Below, piece by piece: positions 1 through 12,827 of a DNA stretch of 64,000 nt. Every line of letters begins with the position of its first letter. Positions within the stretch are counted from its first letter, which is position 1. The notes below the pieces were generated by a model, which did no database searches, was not told where the DNA came from, and was given only the letters and a program-made list of their open reading frames with translations. Both the position numbers and the translations under genes were made by a program. The stretch spans positions 171,304,518 to 171,368,517 of the forward strand of contig CM061067.1 of the NCBI GenBank assembly GCA_030762895.1, given 5' to 3'. Source of the DNA: Sophora flavescens. Lineage: Eukaryota; Streptophyta; Magnoliopsida; Fabales; Fabaceae.

Positions 1-1332
1 TTCACATGATATTAGGCTTCTAGATGATGAAAATGGAGATGATTATAAGATCATAGCAATTGGTTTCATGTCAAAATGATTTTTCTAGAATTAGTTATGA
101 ATTTTTCAATCTAGCTTCAAGAACTTTAAACAAATGAAGAACATGTTGATCAAAGGCATAAACTCAAGAATCTTTTGAAGAGAAAAGCTTAGAATAGCAA
201 GATTAAGAGAGACCACCTCTTGATGATCAAAGAAAATGATGATTTGGATGATGTTCTTCAATGATTTCTCATGGTGTTCTTGAGAACTTAAGGGAGAAGA
301 TGAACCAAGTTAGGGTTTCAGAACAGTTTCGGTATTTTGGGTATATCGCTCAACATACTTATCCGTTTTGGATGATCTTTATGTCGTTGGAAAGAAGAGA
401 GAAATATGAACAACTTTCATGTTGAAAGTTTTCCGAGATTCAAAATAGAAACTGATCAGAATGGCTCTGCAAAATCGGACGAGTTATGAACTCTTTGGAG
501 CAAGAATCATGAATTTGGAACAAAAATGACTTAAGGAAGGAAATATCCTATTTAAATGAAGAAGCAACCAGCTTATTGAAGAAGAAACAAATGCTTAATG
601 AAGAAGGAGTCAAAACTTGGAGAAGAAGGAATCAAAACTTGTTTAAGAAGGATTCAAAACTTAATGAAGAAGAAGTCAAAACTTGATGGAGAAGAATTCA
701 AATACTTAATGGAGAAGAATTCAAATACTTGGAGAAAAAGAAATGTTGGAGCCGTGTGGATTGGCAAGAGTTTTGGGTCAATTTGTCAAATGGCATTTTG
801 TAGGAATTGTCATAAAAAGACAAGGGTATTTTGGTCATTTCATAACAAAACTAAATGTTGCCATAAATGTGCTATTATTGCCATTTATGATAGGATAGAC
901 TTGTCATGAATGTTAGTCAAGTTGGTCAATCCAATGTCTCTGCTACTTTGCCGACTTCCCGATCCATCTGACTCAGGCTCTGCCTAGAGACATCTTGTCG
1001 TATAGGCCCGCAACAAACATAATATGTTAAATTTTTTTCCAAAATTTTCAAAACTCCCAGTATCATAGTAAATATGATAAAAATATTTTTCATCTCGTTA
1101 ACGATTCAAAATTAGATCTTCCGAGCGAGAAACTTTTCATCGGTGGCACAAAAACAGCAGACCGGCTTCCGTCTGAGTTTTCAACCAAAAACTTCCCTGT
1201 AACCTTATAAAAATAAGTATAACAGGGAAATGACCTTGGTTTATCCAAAATCATTTTATAAGTCTCAGATAAAAATATATATTTATATATTTATCATCGA
1301 TATTACGAAACAGCGAAAATCGGGGTGTTACA
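1..1332 (-). repeat. 3' LTR (element orientation) of the LARD-like element, partial
   Basis: Near-identical to 8085-9425 with scattered substitutions, and ends TGTTACA. It contains the purine-rich degenerate tandem tract (about 596-735) also present at 8680-8819. The 103-residue reading frame over that tract (598-909) is Lys/Glu-rich repeat DNA and I do not consider it a gene. It is cut by the window edge. Confidence 0.85.
596..735. repeat. Degenerate purine-rich tandem repeat inside LTR
   Basis: Imperfect repeats of a 25-30 base unit built on AAGAAGNNNTCAAAACTT and GAAGAATTCAAATACTT, duplicated with the LTR at about 8680-8819. It gives long open frames on the plus strand by composition only. 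Confidence 0.6.
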
Positions 1333-1346
1333 TTACTACCCCTCTT
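1333..1346 (-). promoter_or_regulatory. Polypurine tract of the LARD-like element
   Basis: Read on the minus strand this is AAGAGGGGTAGTAA, directly abutting the TGTAACACC end of the LTR. The chromovirus at 62372-62384 has the near-identical tract AGAGGGGTAGTAA in the same place. In both, a block reading TTCGAGGA(C/T)GAAAT lies just upstream. Confidence 0.8.
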
Positions 1347-4300
1347 AAAAAAATTTCGTCCTCGAAATTTCGTAGCTTATAACTAAACTGGATGTTGTAA
1401 TCATACCTTAACTCTAAAATCTTGCTTTGTATTCTCATCATTTCATTCCTTTTATCTCTAACACTATAACAGAATCAATTCTTATGCCATTCTATTTATC
1501 CTCGAGACTTTTCACTACCGCATTCTCTCCACTATCTTGATATTTAATCTTAGTCTATTACACTTTAAAGAACAAAACCAATGCTTAATCTCTTCATTTA
1601 ACTTTCTCAATACAAATCCATTAGGAAAAACTTTCTCTAATATCTAACTTTCACAGCTAACATCAAAACTAATACTATTTTTACCATAACATCAATTAAC
1701 CTTCTACTCAAGAGATGCAATCATAGTCTTAGTCCAATTGACTTAGTCTACTCTTCTAGTCATATCAAATTCACACTTTTCTAGTTTCAAATCAAAACGT
1801 CATAACATTCCTAAGTTGCACATGATAAACTTTGCTCCAAGAACCTAAGAAATTCAATCTTATTGAAATTGAATCTTACCACATCCATCATAATTTATTC
1901 TCTTATTAATTCCACTTGAATCTTTTGCCTACTTCAATTTCATATCCTTTAATTGCCTTTCCTTTTCAATTTGATTCTCAATCCCCGTTAGTATCCCTGG
2001 TTTAAGAAATTTCCCATGCACATCTACCCTATTGTCCAAGGAAATACACAACTCCTAACCACTCCTCCATTCGAAAACTTAACTCTATCACTTATACAAG
2101 GAAGTGCTTGTATCCTACGTGCCCTTATCTTATATATTTGCAACCAAGAAAAGATATTATAAAATAGAGTTTCTCTAAGGTCATTACCCCTAAGAGTTGA
2201 ACCAAAACAAAAACAAGAAATCCAGGTGAACGCTCCCCAATGGAAATTTTGAATTTAAGAATGTCCAATTCCTACTATGGATCATCAATCACATATTACC
2301 AGAATAAGACCTCAAAGATTATAAACATTTCATCATACTTATCACACTTGAAAGACATAATCAAAACTTAATCACTTCTTGTCTCCAAATTAGTCTGCTA
2401 ATAAAACTTCTTCCACACCTTATCCTCACAACGAATATCAAGTTCAACACTAACTTTACTTTACTACATATATTAACTTTCAACCCAAAGCACACAATTG
2501 TAGTCTTAGTTTCCTTTGAACATATTCCACCACTCCAAATTATATCATAGTCATTCATTTCAATCTTAAAGAATACAATTACATTTCTCCCTGCAATTAC
2601 AACCAAAAGGAATCACTTCAACTTGAATTATCCAAAATCATAATTCTTAAACTTTTCTAACAACTTAGCTTCACTCAAGAACTCCTGTTTACTAATTCCA
2701 TTCAACTTAAGGAAAACTACCATATGTTTTTCCATTAATTCTCGGACTCACTAAGTCAACATTAACTATAAATATTGATCACTACTCTAAATTCCTTTAA
2801 TGATATATCTACCTCGAGCATAAAGTCCATTGTAATCATCTCACTCAAAAATGTTGAACTTAAGGTTTCTCATAATACCATTCACATCTATACACTAACG
2901 AACTCCTATCAACTCTGGTTCGTCCTACCATAAAGATGACAAAAATTAGGTACCACACTATCTCCCAGCTAACCTGCTAAAGATAGGTCACCTCACTCCT
3001 TATCCATCCTACTAAGGATGATCAGCTGGACTTAGTCTCAACTTAGTCCTCAACACTTAAAGTAAACTTAACCGACACACTTTGATAAACTTCCGTTTTT
3101 CATCTGAAACAATACTTGAAGATACTCCACTAAATCTGAACAATCCCCTGATACACTATTTGATTCACTAACTCTACTTGTGGATCTTAACTCGTAAGAA
3201 AATGTAGACTTCACCAGTCGATCAACGATCACTTAAATTCAAACAAGACTCGTGCAGGTCTTCAGAAAACTCATAACAAAGAGTGAAGAAATGCCAACAT
3301 CTCAACAAAGAAGGTCTCAATTGTACGTCTTGATGTAGAGATATCCAACTCGCGACGGATGACATAAGTCACACATCGACAACATTTGGAAAGTACGTAG
3401 AATTAAAATGATCAATGACAAAAAGTACTTTCAAACCACAATAAAACATGACCCTGATGATCATAAAAGAATTTCTCAAGAAAAGAAATTTTTTTGGATT
3501 CCACTTTCACATAAGCATAGAAAAGAATTTCATTAATTTGAAGGATATTGGAACATCCCGTATGGAAAAAGATCATTCATGCAGGTTCGTGGATGTAAAA
3601 ATGCATGATCAATACACATTTACAAACATGAATCTAATAAAGTTCATTCTTCCACAAGAATCTTCCAACTGATTCAAATAATCAAGGAGTGAATAATGTC
3701 TAATCCCAAGAGGATTAATTCTTATTCTTAATACAAAGAATTTACAAAAGGATGACTTTCACCTCTATCAAAAATAGAAGTGACGAAACCGAGTTTCACC
3801 AAGAAACTTCTGCTATCACGAAATTATCTGGGTTATAACTCAAGAAAAATAGTCATAACCACTTTTCTCAATCAACACTTTAAGGGATTCCGACCAATGG
3901 ATTCCTTTAAACCAATTCACTCAAATGTCTAATACATCGAGGATCATTTAGAAGTGTGAGTACAACTTCTCACAAACAAGGAAATGAATAACTAGAAATT
4001 TATGAATCAGCATAACTAATTCATGAGTCTTGACAGATTGTAAATTAAAATCAGAAAATATGTCTGACACATACCAACTTCACCGTTGTGATTATCTAAT
4101 ACAATCACAGGATTTGAGAAATAATTGTCAACTGACAACCACAAGAGAATCAAAGGGTACAATGAAGAATTCCTCAATCACGAGACACTCACCCAAAATC
4201 GAAAATCCACTCGATTCGTCTTGGTTCCAACTAACATACACGTCTGTCTAGCCAAGCTTAGTATAACCACCTTGAATTTGGGTACGATCCCGAACAACTT

Positions 4301-4989
4301 AACCAATCGATTCAACATACAAAAGGTTGATCTTTCCTCATAAACTAAGTTGACGATGCAAAACCTTAGATAACTCCAATCTGGTACTAACTCGTCTTCA
4401 AGTCGATCTTTGAGTAGATGACAACTCCTCGCAATTAATTTATCAAATCAAATACGCAAGTTAGAGAATACTTATTCCTAATTCGTCCTTTTACCTAGTC
4501 GTCAGAAATCTAGACGATGACGCGAACCTCCACACAACGTTGGTGCTTCACAAGGAAAACACTTGGTCTAACAAACGATTCAGACCACCGATCGAACTCG
4601 TTTCAATCTTTGTAGGCAACATCCTACACAAAAGAACAGAGATCTGACCGCATCCAGAAACTAGATCAATCAAAAATCAATGTCCTTTACTAACCATAAA
4701 CCTAGAATATTTCCAAGGAACACTCTCGGAAAAATCCTATACACAAACATCTTTCGAATGTCTGACACGATTCACAAAATAATCGAATGTCATATTCGAA
4801 CTCAAGTAACATTCAAGATCTACGGTCTCCCAGGATATAAAATCCTTGGAAAAACCATCAACAAAACATATACTTGTGCGTCAACACACATTGCTTCAAC
4901 AAGAAACAATTCAAACAAGAACCAACCAGAGATCACACAACAAAAAACTTAACAGACCTACTCCCCAAAGATCCCGAAAGACTCGACCA
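1347..4989 (-). other. Non-coding interior of the LARD-like element
   Basis: About 3.6 kb, AT-rich, dense in stops in all six frames; the longest frames are under 100 codons and match no domain I know. Only the ends are recognisable. The last 100 or so bases next to the PBS (minus strand, 4990 down to about 4880) align with the chromovirus leader at 60718-60810, sharing GTCGAGTCTTTCGGGA and TGTGTGATCTCTG. Either gag-pol has decayed or it was replaced by unrelated sequence. Confidence 0.65.
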
Positions 4990-5001
4990 GCTCTGATACC
5001 A
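4990..5001 (-). promoter_or_regulatory. Primer-binding site (initiator Met tRNA)
   Basis: The minus strand reads TGGTATCAGAGC, the standard plant retroelement PBS complementary to the 3' end of tRNA-iMet, three bases from the LTR edge at 5005. It fixes the element's orientation and the LTR boundary. Confidence 0.9.
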
Positions 5002-5716
5002 CAATGTAACACCCTCCCTTGGGCATTACTTTCTTATCTCGTTTTAAAATAAAATTAAAAGATAATTTGCTGGTGCTTTCGGAAAATAATATATATATAA
5101 GTACATAAGTATTTGAAATTGGGTATAAAATTTTTTCTTTTTGTCATGACTCCACTCCTAAGCCATAATCAACACAGAAACTTACTATCATAGCTTGGCA
5201 AGCCTAATTACTTTAAAGGATATACTTAAATACAAGATAGTAGTTTTACAAAAATTTCGACAGAGTCTCCTCTGTAATTCGAACATTCCAAATAAAATAA
5301 CACCTGTTAAAATGATTACAGTTTCACTCCAGAATTCTAGCTACACTAAATTCAACCAGGCATCAATACATAAAAATAATAGTTATAGCCATAAGCTTTA
5401 CAAAACCAAAAGAAATAGCTTAGATTTTCATTTAAAAGATAGGCTCTTCGAGCTATAGACATTCTATTCTAACTCCGAGCTATAGACATTCTATTCTAAA
5501 ATAAAGGCTCTCTAAGCCAAACTCGTACATACGATCAAAATAATCTAAGTCTTAACCCTAAGTCAGTGCGTTCTAAGAGTTATTCCAAGTAATACCTCAT
5601 TAAGCAACTATATCTAAGTCTCGGAGTGACTTAGACAGGACTCCTCTGCACCATCTGTGATAGAGTACCCAAGGTACAATATCGAACTTAGAAGAATCTG
5701 AAATATGTGTGTAAGG

Positions 5717-5734
5717 GTGAGACGCCAATATATG
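5717..5734 (-). promoter_or_regulatory. Conserved LTR block (CATATATTGGYRTCTCAC)
   Basis: The minus strand reads CATATATTGGCGTCTCAC. The same block occurs in four other LTRs of the window, at 14755-14772 (+), 20511-20528 (-), 50447-50464 (+) and 59710-59727 (+). Its role is unknown. Confidence 0.6.
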
Positions 5735-6290
5735 GTTTTAACCCAATAACTAAATACTCGACACCACATAACACATATACATTTACCACACAAGCATTTA
5801 TAAGCTAATAGTTTATCAGTGGGTTTAACACCCCAAACATCATCCATAAATTTATGCATGACACTTCTATTCATCATCTAATTTTCGTCCTAATCTCATG
5901 AGATATCCCAACATCATATGAGTTGATCAGACTCCAAAGCCACACTGGCTAACTTGGCACTATGCCAATAGGTCCGCGACCTCTTCCCATCTTGAAAACA
6001 ACAAAGGCATACACAGCCAGGCACTCACAAGGCCAACACATTGCTAATGTCCACAATCAGTGGCTCCACCATTAGCAAGTAAGATGGGGATCCCAAAGTC
6101 CTCCAAGGCACAATGAGATATGCATATCGTAATTACCTCAGCCGCCGGTAATTAATGCATTAAACCACAAATCGCAGGCACGTCTGCCACATGCATGCAA
6201 AACACTTTGTTTTGTTCTTTTCTTTGTGCTCAATCTTTCTCTTGCCGAAGCTCAAAATGGCTTACGACTCACATAGTTTTAAAACACTTT

Positions 6291-6434
6291 TTAAAACTTT
6301 CATCACAACACAGGACCTCACTGTCCATAAAACTTTCATCAAAACATAGGACCTCACTGTCCATAAAACATTTATCAAAACATAGGACCTTAATGTCCAT
6401 AAAACATTTATCAAAACATAGGACCTCACAGTCC
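6291..6434. repeat. Four-unit 36-bp tandem repeat inside the LTR
   Basis: Units share AAAACATAGGACCTCACTGTCC. Because 36 is divisible by three, it creates overlapping open frames with 12-residue periodicity on both strands; I read these as by-products, not genes. Confidence 0.8.
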
Positions 6435-9425
6435 GAGTGCTCAATCGCGACACCTCCCGACCGGTGCACCAATCGTAGGTTCGTGGCACTAGAAACATCT
6501 TCAATGTTTCAACACAGTATACCTCATGTATACAATTCATCACAGTATACTTCATGTATACAATATAGGCCCTCAAAGTCCAAATGACTGAGTCCATCAC
6601 AACACAGAACCTTAGTACCCCGACGTCTCGGTTACTAAGTTCCACACCACTATTAACACAAAATCAGTTTTGCTTTCATAAATTCTTTTTCCAAAAATTG
6701 GAAATTCATTAATAAAATCCTTAAATAATAAAACTTGGTTTTCACAAATATGAGTCACGTGAGGTTTTCACTTCCTTAAAATATGTACTGCCATTTCAAA
6801 ATACTTTCATTCTATACTTTTCCAAATCTATCATCATACTTTTCCAAATCAATCATCAATTATCACTTTTAAAGCTTCTCAAACCAATACTTAACTTTTT
6901 CCAATGAAAACACTTTCTAAAATCATCTTGACTTCTTTTCAACAATTAATTTCATAAAATAACTTTGTATAGTATTACAAACTTTATTACATAAAAATTA
7001 GCAGTACTTAAACATTTTCACAATTTCGCTCTTATTGTGACTCGAGTTATCTTTACACTAATAAATTATCATCATCAAAACTCCTTAAATTTCCAAAATA
7101 ATACTTTTCACCACTATTATATTCCAACGTTTCCCATAAAACATTGAATATAATTTACACACAATTATTAAAGCTTTTATCCGATTAGTCGGTTGTGCGC
7201 TCGACCACGGTCGAGGCTTCTCAAACAACACTCACAAGCAACATTCAACAACAAACCACTAGACAGATCATGTACCATAGCAATATCATATTCAAATAAA
7301 TAATTCAAAACAGATCAAACACTGATACTCAGATATACAACATAACATATATAAACCACATAATCAGATAACCACAACCACATCAATTATACAGAATACA
7401 CAACAAGCAAATGGTCACAAGCAAATGGTTATTGAGAAAAATCCATCAGGCAAGCTCCCCTTACCTCTTGAAGACTCGAACTAAATAATCTCCAGAACTC
7501 GATTCGATTCCTCTTCGTCAGTGTAAATCAGCTAACTTCGTAGTTTCCTTCAAACGAATTGCAACCAAAATAAATCAAATCAAACAACAACACACTTAAA
7601 TCAATGGGGGTTAGGGTTCGGCTTTACCCCATTTTCTAGGTTAGGAAACTTAAAATTTGATTAACTTAGGGATTAATGATCCATAAGTTACTTAAGCATG
7701 ATTAATCACTTTAACCATGATTATGAACCAATAACATGAACTAAAAATCATCTAGTTCCATGAACTAGGGTTTCGGCCAAGGCTGAGTTTGGAGTTAGAA
7801 ATCTCTAAAATTTATAAACTCTTGGATTTAATCAACATACAAAACCTAGAGTTAGATTCAAGTGTTACAAACAACTTTTGAATCATAAAACCAACAAGTG
7901 CTCATACCTAGGGTTTCGGTTTTTGAAGAATCAAATAGGCTCAAGTTAGATTTTTGATCTTCTATATACTTGAATACAAGAACTATCAAGATATAATCAT
8001 GAATCAAGACATGAAAATGAAACAAAACCTAAGAACACAATTTTGACCTAGGTTCGGCCCAGTCCAGAAATTAGGGAAAGAAATTTCACATGATATTAGG
8101 CTTCTAGATGATGAAAATATAGATGATTATAAGATCATAGCAATTGGTTTCATGTCAAAAGGATTTTTCTAGAATTAGTTATGAATTTTTCAATCTAGCT
8201 TCAAGAACTTTAAACAAATGAAGAACATGTTGATCAAAGGCATAAACTCAAGAATCTTATGAAGAGAAAAGCTTAGAATAGCAAGATTAAGAGAGACTAC
8301 CTCTTGATGATTAAAGAAAATGATGATTTGGATGATGTTCTTCAATGATTTCTCATGGTGTTCTTGAGAACTTAAGGGAGAAGATGAACCAAGTTAGGGT
8401 TTCAGAACAGTTTCGGTATTTTGGGTATATCTCTCAACATACTTATCCGTTTTGGATGATCTTTATGTCGTTGGAAATAAGAGAGAAAGATTAACAACTT
8501 TCATGTTGAAAGTTTTTCGAGATTCAAAATAGAAACTGATCAGAATGGCTCTGAAAAATCGGACGAGTTATGAACTCTCTGGAGCAAGAATCATGAATTT
8601 GGAAAAAAAATGACTTAAGGAAGGAAATATCCTATTTAAATGAAGAAGCAACCAGCTTATTGAATAAGAAACAAATGCTTAATGAAAAAGGAGTCAAAAC
8701 TTGGAGAAGAAGGAATCAAAACTTGTTTAAGAAGGATTCAAAACTTAATGAAGAAGAAGTCAAAACTTGATGGAGAAGAATTCAAATACTTAATGGAGAA
8801 GAATTCAAATACTTGGAGAAAAAGAAATGTTGGATCCGTGTGGATTGGCAAGAGTTTTGGGTCAATTTTTCAAATGGCATTTTGTAGGAATTGTCATAAA
8901 AAGACAAGGGTATTTTGGTCATTTCATAACAAAACTAAATGTTGCCATAAATGTGCTATTATTGCCATTTATGATAGGATAGACTTGTCATGAATGTTAG
9001 TCAAGTTGGTCAATCCAATGTCTCTGCTACTTTGCCGACTTCCCGATCCATCTGACTCAGGCTCTGCCTAGAGACATCTTGTCGTATAGGCCCGCAACAA
9101 ACATAATATGTTAAATTTTTTTCCAAAATTTTCAAAACTCCCAGTATCATAGTAAATATGATAAAAATATTTTTCATCTCGTTAACGATTCAAAATTAGA
9201 TCTTCCAGAGCGATAAACTTTTCTTGTCGGTGAAAACACTGAAAAAAGCATGATCAAGCCTTCCTCAGAGTTTTCAACCAAAACTTCCCCTGTAACCTTA
9301 TAAAAATAAGTATAACAAGGAAATGACCTTGGTTTATCCAAAATCATTTTCTAAGTCTCAGATAAAAATATATATTTATATATTTATCATCGATATTACG
9401 AAACAGCGAAAATCGGGGTGTTACA

Positions 9426-10931
9426 CATAATGTCACGAGACCGAAGAAGTTAGGAGGTTTGGGTTTACGAACGGAATGGGAAGCAAATATTTCTTTATTG
9501 GGGAAGTTGATATGGGACATTCAATATAAAACACACAAGTTATGGGTCCAAGTTTTGAGTAGTAAGTACGTGAAGCATAATTTTCAATTGGACGATAGAA
9601 ACACCCGAGGGTCCTATGTGTGGAACTCACTTTATAAGGCCAAGGAAGTTTTTAAAGAGGGATACACTCTTAGGGTGGGAGATGGTTCCTCTTCTTTTTG
9701 GTACTCTTCTTGGACTAAACTGAGTCCCCTTTGCAAGCATGTGCTCTTCGTTGACATCCAAGACACTGGCCAAAAAATTAATGAAGTCTGCGTGAATGAC
9801 CATATCCGTTTTGAATTGTTGGCCACCATTCTCCTTGAGCATGTGAAGGACGCGATCGGGAACACCAAGCTTCACTTAAGTTCCCAGGTTAGTGATGTGA
9901 TGATATAGGGTGAAAATGTAAATGGTGAGTACTCTTCAATGTCAGGCACGACTTGGCTTTTGAGGAAGAGAGTGGAGGTTCAGGAGGGTTCCTCTTGGAG
10001 TTGGATTTGGAAACTTAATTCTCCGGAAAACAATAAGTTTCTGATTTGGTTAGCCTGCTATGGTGCATCTCCTACCCTGGACGTGATCCACCTTAGAGGC
10101 ATGCATGGTTCGGATATCTACAAGAGATGTACTGGAGCAGAGGAAACATTCCTTCATAGTATGCGCAATTGCCCTTATTCCAGAAGAATTTGGATGTCGC
10201 TGGGCTTTAGAGATGATAAGTTTTTCTTTCAGATGGACGTGCATGAGTGGCTCAAGGTGAATGCTCCTGGAACCTATATGTTCCTTTTTCTTGCAGGTTT
10301 ATGGTGGGCTTGGAGAACCAGGAATGCACACAGTATTAATAAGGAGACCATTTCCCTCTACAGTCTACAAGGTTAACTCGAAAATCTTCTCGCTTGTAGC
10401 TGTGCTCCATAACTGCTTCTCGGATCATACCCGTGTGCGCAATTCAGAATCCTGGGTAAAGTGGAACAGGTCGGAAGTTGATGGGTATATTATGAATGTG
10501 GATGCCAACTGCTTCGGGAACACATGGAATTCAGGGTTTGGAGGTGTAATTCGTAGTCATGACGGTGGCTGGGTTTCGGACTTTGCGAGCTCAACTGGTG
10601 TATCCGAGATCTTGCATGCAGAGATATCGGCTCTGTACCATGACTGCAATAAGCTTGGAATCTTGGTCTTCGTCATATTACAGTTTACACCTATGCTATG
10701 TATGTTATTCTTTTAATCACAAATCATATCCCTCCCATTCATAAATATGCGTCTCTACTAATGGATATAAATAGTTTGCTTCAAAGACAATGGTATGTTC
10801 GAGTGGAGCATACTTTGAGAGAAGGGAACAACTTCGCTGATTTCTTGGCTAAGTTGGGTTCTAATCAAGAAGAGGCTTGGAAGATTTTTTTCTTCCCTAC
10901 CACAGGGTCTTGGCAGCTACCTTGCAGCTGA
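9426..10931 (+). pseudogene. LINE ORF2 remnant: RT C-terminus, zinc-binding RT domain, RNase H
   Basis: The reading frame opens with KKLGGLGLR, the hallmark just after the RT thumb of plant LINEs, then a WxxxLYKAKEVFKEG-type segment with DGSSSFWYSSW. After an in-frame TAG at 9906-9908 the same frame continues into a zf-RVT-like domain (WLACYGASPT, then a Cys/His-type CTGAEETFLHSMRNCPYSRRIW). A frameshift near 10370 leads to an RNase H-like domain (VDANCFGNTWNSGFGGVIR; acidic residues at Asp and later Glu in HAEISAL). A further frameshift near 10690 precedes the terminal REGNNFADFLAKLG motif. At least one nonsense codon and two frameshifts make it non-functional. Confidence 0.8.
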
Positions 10932-11011
10932 TATGGCCGACATAGAATTTTTAAGATTGTAATTTTTATTTCTTTTTTCTTTGTGTTTTCCCTTCCTTTA
11001 CGAAAAAAAAA
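9426..11011 (+). mobile_element. LINE retrotransposon, 3' portion
   Basis: Immediately right of the LARD-like element's LTR, the sequence encodes the C-terminal region of a plant L1-type LINE ORF2 and ends in an A9 tract at 11003-11011. The upstream endonuclease and RT core are absent. The LARD-like element may have inserted into the LINE, in which case the rest would lie left of the window. Confidence 0.8.
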
Positions 11012-11176
11012 TGCTAACCGGTGTCATAAGGGTATTGGTTAAGGAAACTAAATAATGCAAAAATTCATTGGAAAAGTAAGTTTATCACTCTTTAAAATAT
11101 AAAATACACCGAGTCGCAATGCCAATTTTCCTTTTTTAGATCCTTAACCAATGCCCTTATGGCACTGGTTAGCATT
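11010..11176. mobile_element. MITE with ~37-bp terminal inverted repeats
   Basis: AATGCTAACCGGTGTCATAA at the left end pairs with the inverse of the right end (GGCACTGGTTAGCATT), with only a few mismatches over about 37 bases; both arms contain a 'GGTTAAGGA' block. A diverged relative is at 33558-33736. It abuts the LINE poly-A tail, so the target duplication cannot be read. Confidence 0.7.
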
Positions 11177-11577
11177 CTTCTTAAATATTATATCTTACGG
11201 GTTTAGTCTTTAAAATGATTTCATATTACATACATCTTTGCTAGTGTTTGTTCATGGAATGTTTCACATACATGGAAATAAAGTTTTTAACTTTCATTCA
11301 TTAATTTTGTTCATGTATATCTTTTGTGCCTGAGAATATTTTTTTAAAACTTGTATCAAACATGAGAAACTTTTATTCTCGTGCCTATAATAATTCCAGG
11401 AATATTAAAATATAACTTCAACCAAATACTACCAAAGGGAGAAAAAATGTTAATTAAGAGTGAATCTTGAGAAGCAAAATCAGGCATTGTGATTTTTTTT
11501 ACATTTTCCAAGGTATTTTATATTCACATTATACATTTATTTTAACTATGTATAATACATATTATAGTATTTTTTTT
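11177..11577. other. AT-rich spacer, nothing recognised
   Basis: No coding frame, repeat pair or RNA motif was found between the two MITE-type elements. Confidence 0.5.
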
Positions 11578-11961
11578 GCTTAATTGTACTTTTGGTCCCT
11601 CAACTTTTTCAATTGTGCGATATTGGTCCCTCCAAAAATTTAATTGCACATTTCGTCCTTCAACTTTTTCAATTGTACGATTTTGATCCCTCAAAAATTT
11701 AATTGCACATTTAGTCTTCTAATTTGTTGAATTGTACAAAATCAGTCCTTCCGTCCATGACTAGTCAATGTGCAAATTAAATTTTTGAGGGACCAAAATC
11801 GCACAATATTAAAAGTTGAGGACGAAATGTGCAATTAAATTTTTTGAGGGACCAAAATCGTACAATTGAAAAAATCAAGGGACCAAAAGTGCAATTGAAA
11901 TTTTTGAGGGACCAAACTCGCACAATTGAAAAAGTTGAGGGACCAAAAATGCAATTAAGCC
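11578..11961. mobile_element. Foldback (long inverted repeat) element
   Basis: The left arm (from GCTTAATTGTACTTTTGGTC) and the inverted right arm (ending GACCAAAAATGCAATTAAGC) pair over most of the 384 bp, so a transcript would form a long hairpin. Each arm is itself made of three diverged direct repeats of about 57-60 bases (ATTTAGTCC / CAACTTTTTCAATTGTRCGA). This type, with TTTTGGTCCCTCAA ends, is a familiar high-copy plant foldback MITE. Confidence 0.8.
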
Positions 11962-12341
11962 TATTTTTTTCCTAAGGGATATATAGTATTTGGTTACACT
12001 CACATAAGGGATGATTTGGATTTAGACCGATGGTATTTGCATCAAATACCCACAATGATTAGTGGATTTACCTATTAAATACAGATGGGATGAGTTGGGA
12101 AAATTATCCTCAAAACTTATGGGGAAGGGTGCCCACGGATAAAGATCATGTGTCTCATTTTGGTGTATCATACCTTGTCTCCATCAATCAAATGTTACCA
12201 CATATTCTATCTTTTTAATATTATATAAACATAAAAATTAGTATAATATATTACTCATCTTGCTCAAAAATCACATATATAATTAATATTTTATTAATTT
12301 TCTTATTATTATTTTAACTTCATACATCAATGTTATCACAC
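11962..12341. other. Spacer, nothing recognised
   Basis: AT-rich unique-looking sequence between the foldback element and the hAT-type MITE; no gene seen. Confidence 0.5.
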
Positions 12342-12780
12342 TAGGGATGACAATGGGTAGGGTACTATAATACTCGTCCTCATACATGCGTTTGAAAAAA
12401 TTACCCGTACGCAGACCCATACCCGCGTGGGTAACAACTTTAGTACCCTTACCCGTATCCTCTAGGTACCTAAGTACCCGTGCTCGCACTCATTACCAGT
12501 ATTTTAACTGTGAAAAAATAATAAATAACAAAAGAAATGTTATAAAAATTAAAAAATGATTCAAATGTCTTTTAAATCTACTAATAAAACATTACAAATC
12601 AAAATATTTAAATAAATAAAAACATCCCAAAAAGAATTATAGATGCAACTAGGTTTAGAAAGTTAAGAATATTTATATTAATTTTGGTTTTAAATTTTGT
12701 ATTGAAGTTAATATTATATATATTAGTAATATAAATAAATAAGTAAATAAATAAATAAATAAATAAATAATTTTACATAC

Positions 12781-12827
<47 letters not shown>

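Larger units (their letters stand above)
1..9425 (-). mobile_element. Large non-coding LTR retrotransposon (LARD-like), left end outside window
   Basis: Two direct repeats, 1-1332 and 8085-9425, match almost base for base and both end GGGGTGTTACA. The right copy begins at 5005 with TGTAACACC, so the full LTR is 4421 bp. On the minus strand the LTR at 5005 is followed by a Met-initiator PBS (4990-5001), and the internal region ends at 1333-1346 with a purine-rich PPT before the other LTR. The roughly 3.67-kb interior has no recognisable gag or pol in any frame. Long LTRs around a long non-coding interior is the LARD architecture described in grasses. The left 3.1 kb of the downstream LTR lies outside the window. 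Bases 9426-9430 (CATAA) are the right half of a target duplication whose partner cannot be seen. Confidence 0.85.
5005..9425 (-). repeat. 5' LTR (element orientation), 4.4 kb, of the LARD-like element
   Basis: Starts TGTAACACC and ends GGTGTTACA. It contains a 36-bp tandem array (6291-6434), a conserved LTR block (5717-5734) and a possible TATA-like stretch TTTAAATAGG near 8632-8641 on the minus strand. Diverged relatives are the solo LTR at 19772-29842 (same opening, same CTCCCCTTACCTCTTGAAGA segment near 7455 and 28057) and the LTR ending at 16874. No protein-coding frame is supported. Confidence 0.85.

Noticed and set aside
598..909. 103-codon Lys/Glu-rich frame, repeated at 8682-8993
   Set aside because: It lies over a degenerate purine-rich tandem repeat within an LTR; conservation only reflects LTR duplication.
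2361..2606. Minus-strand 81-codon frame inside the LARD-like element
   Set aside because: No domain pattern, and no continuation in phase.
6291..6434. CRISPR-like regular repeats
   Set aside because: Units are directly adjacent without unique spacers, in plant DNA; a simple tandem array.
6195..6645. Overlapping frames on both strands with 12-residue repeats
   Set aside because: Produced by the 36-bp tandem array, whose length is divisible by three.
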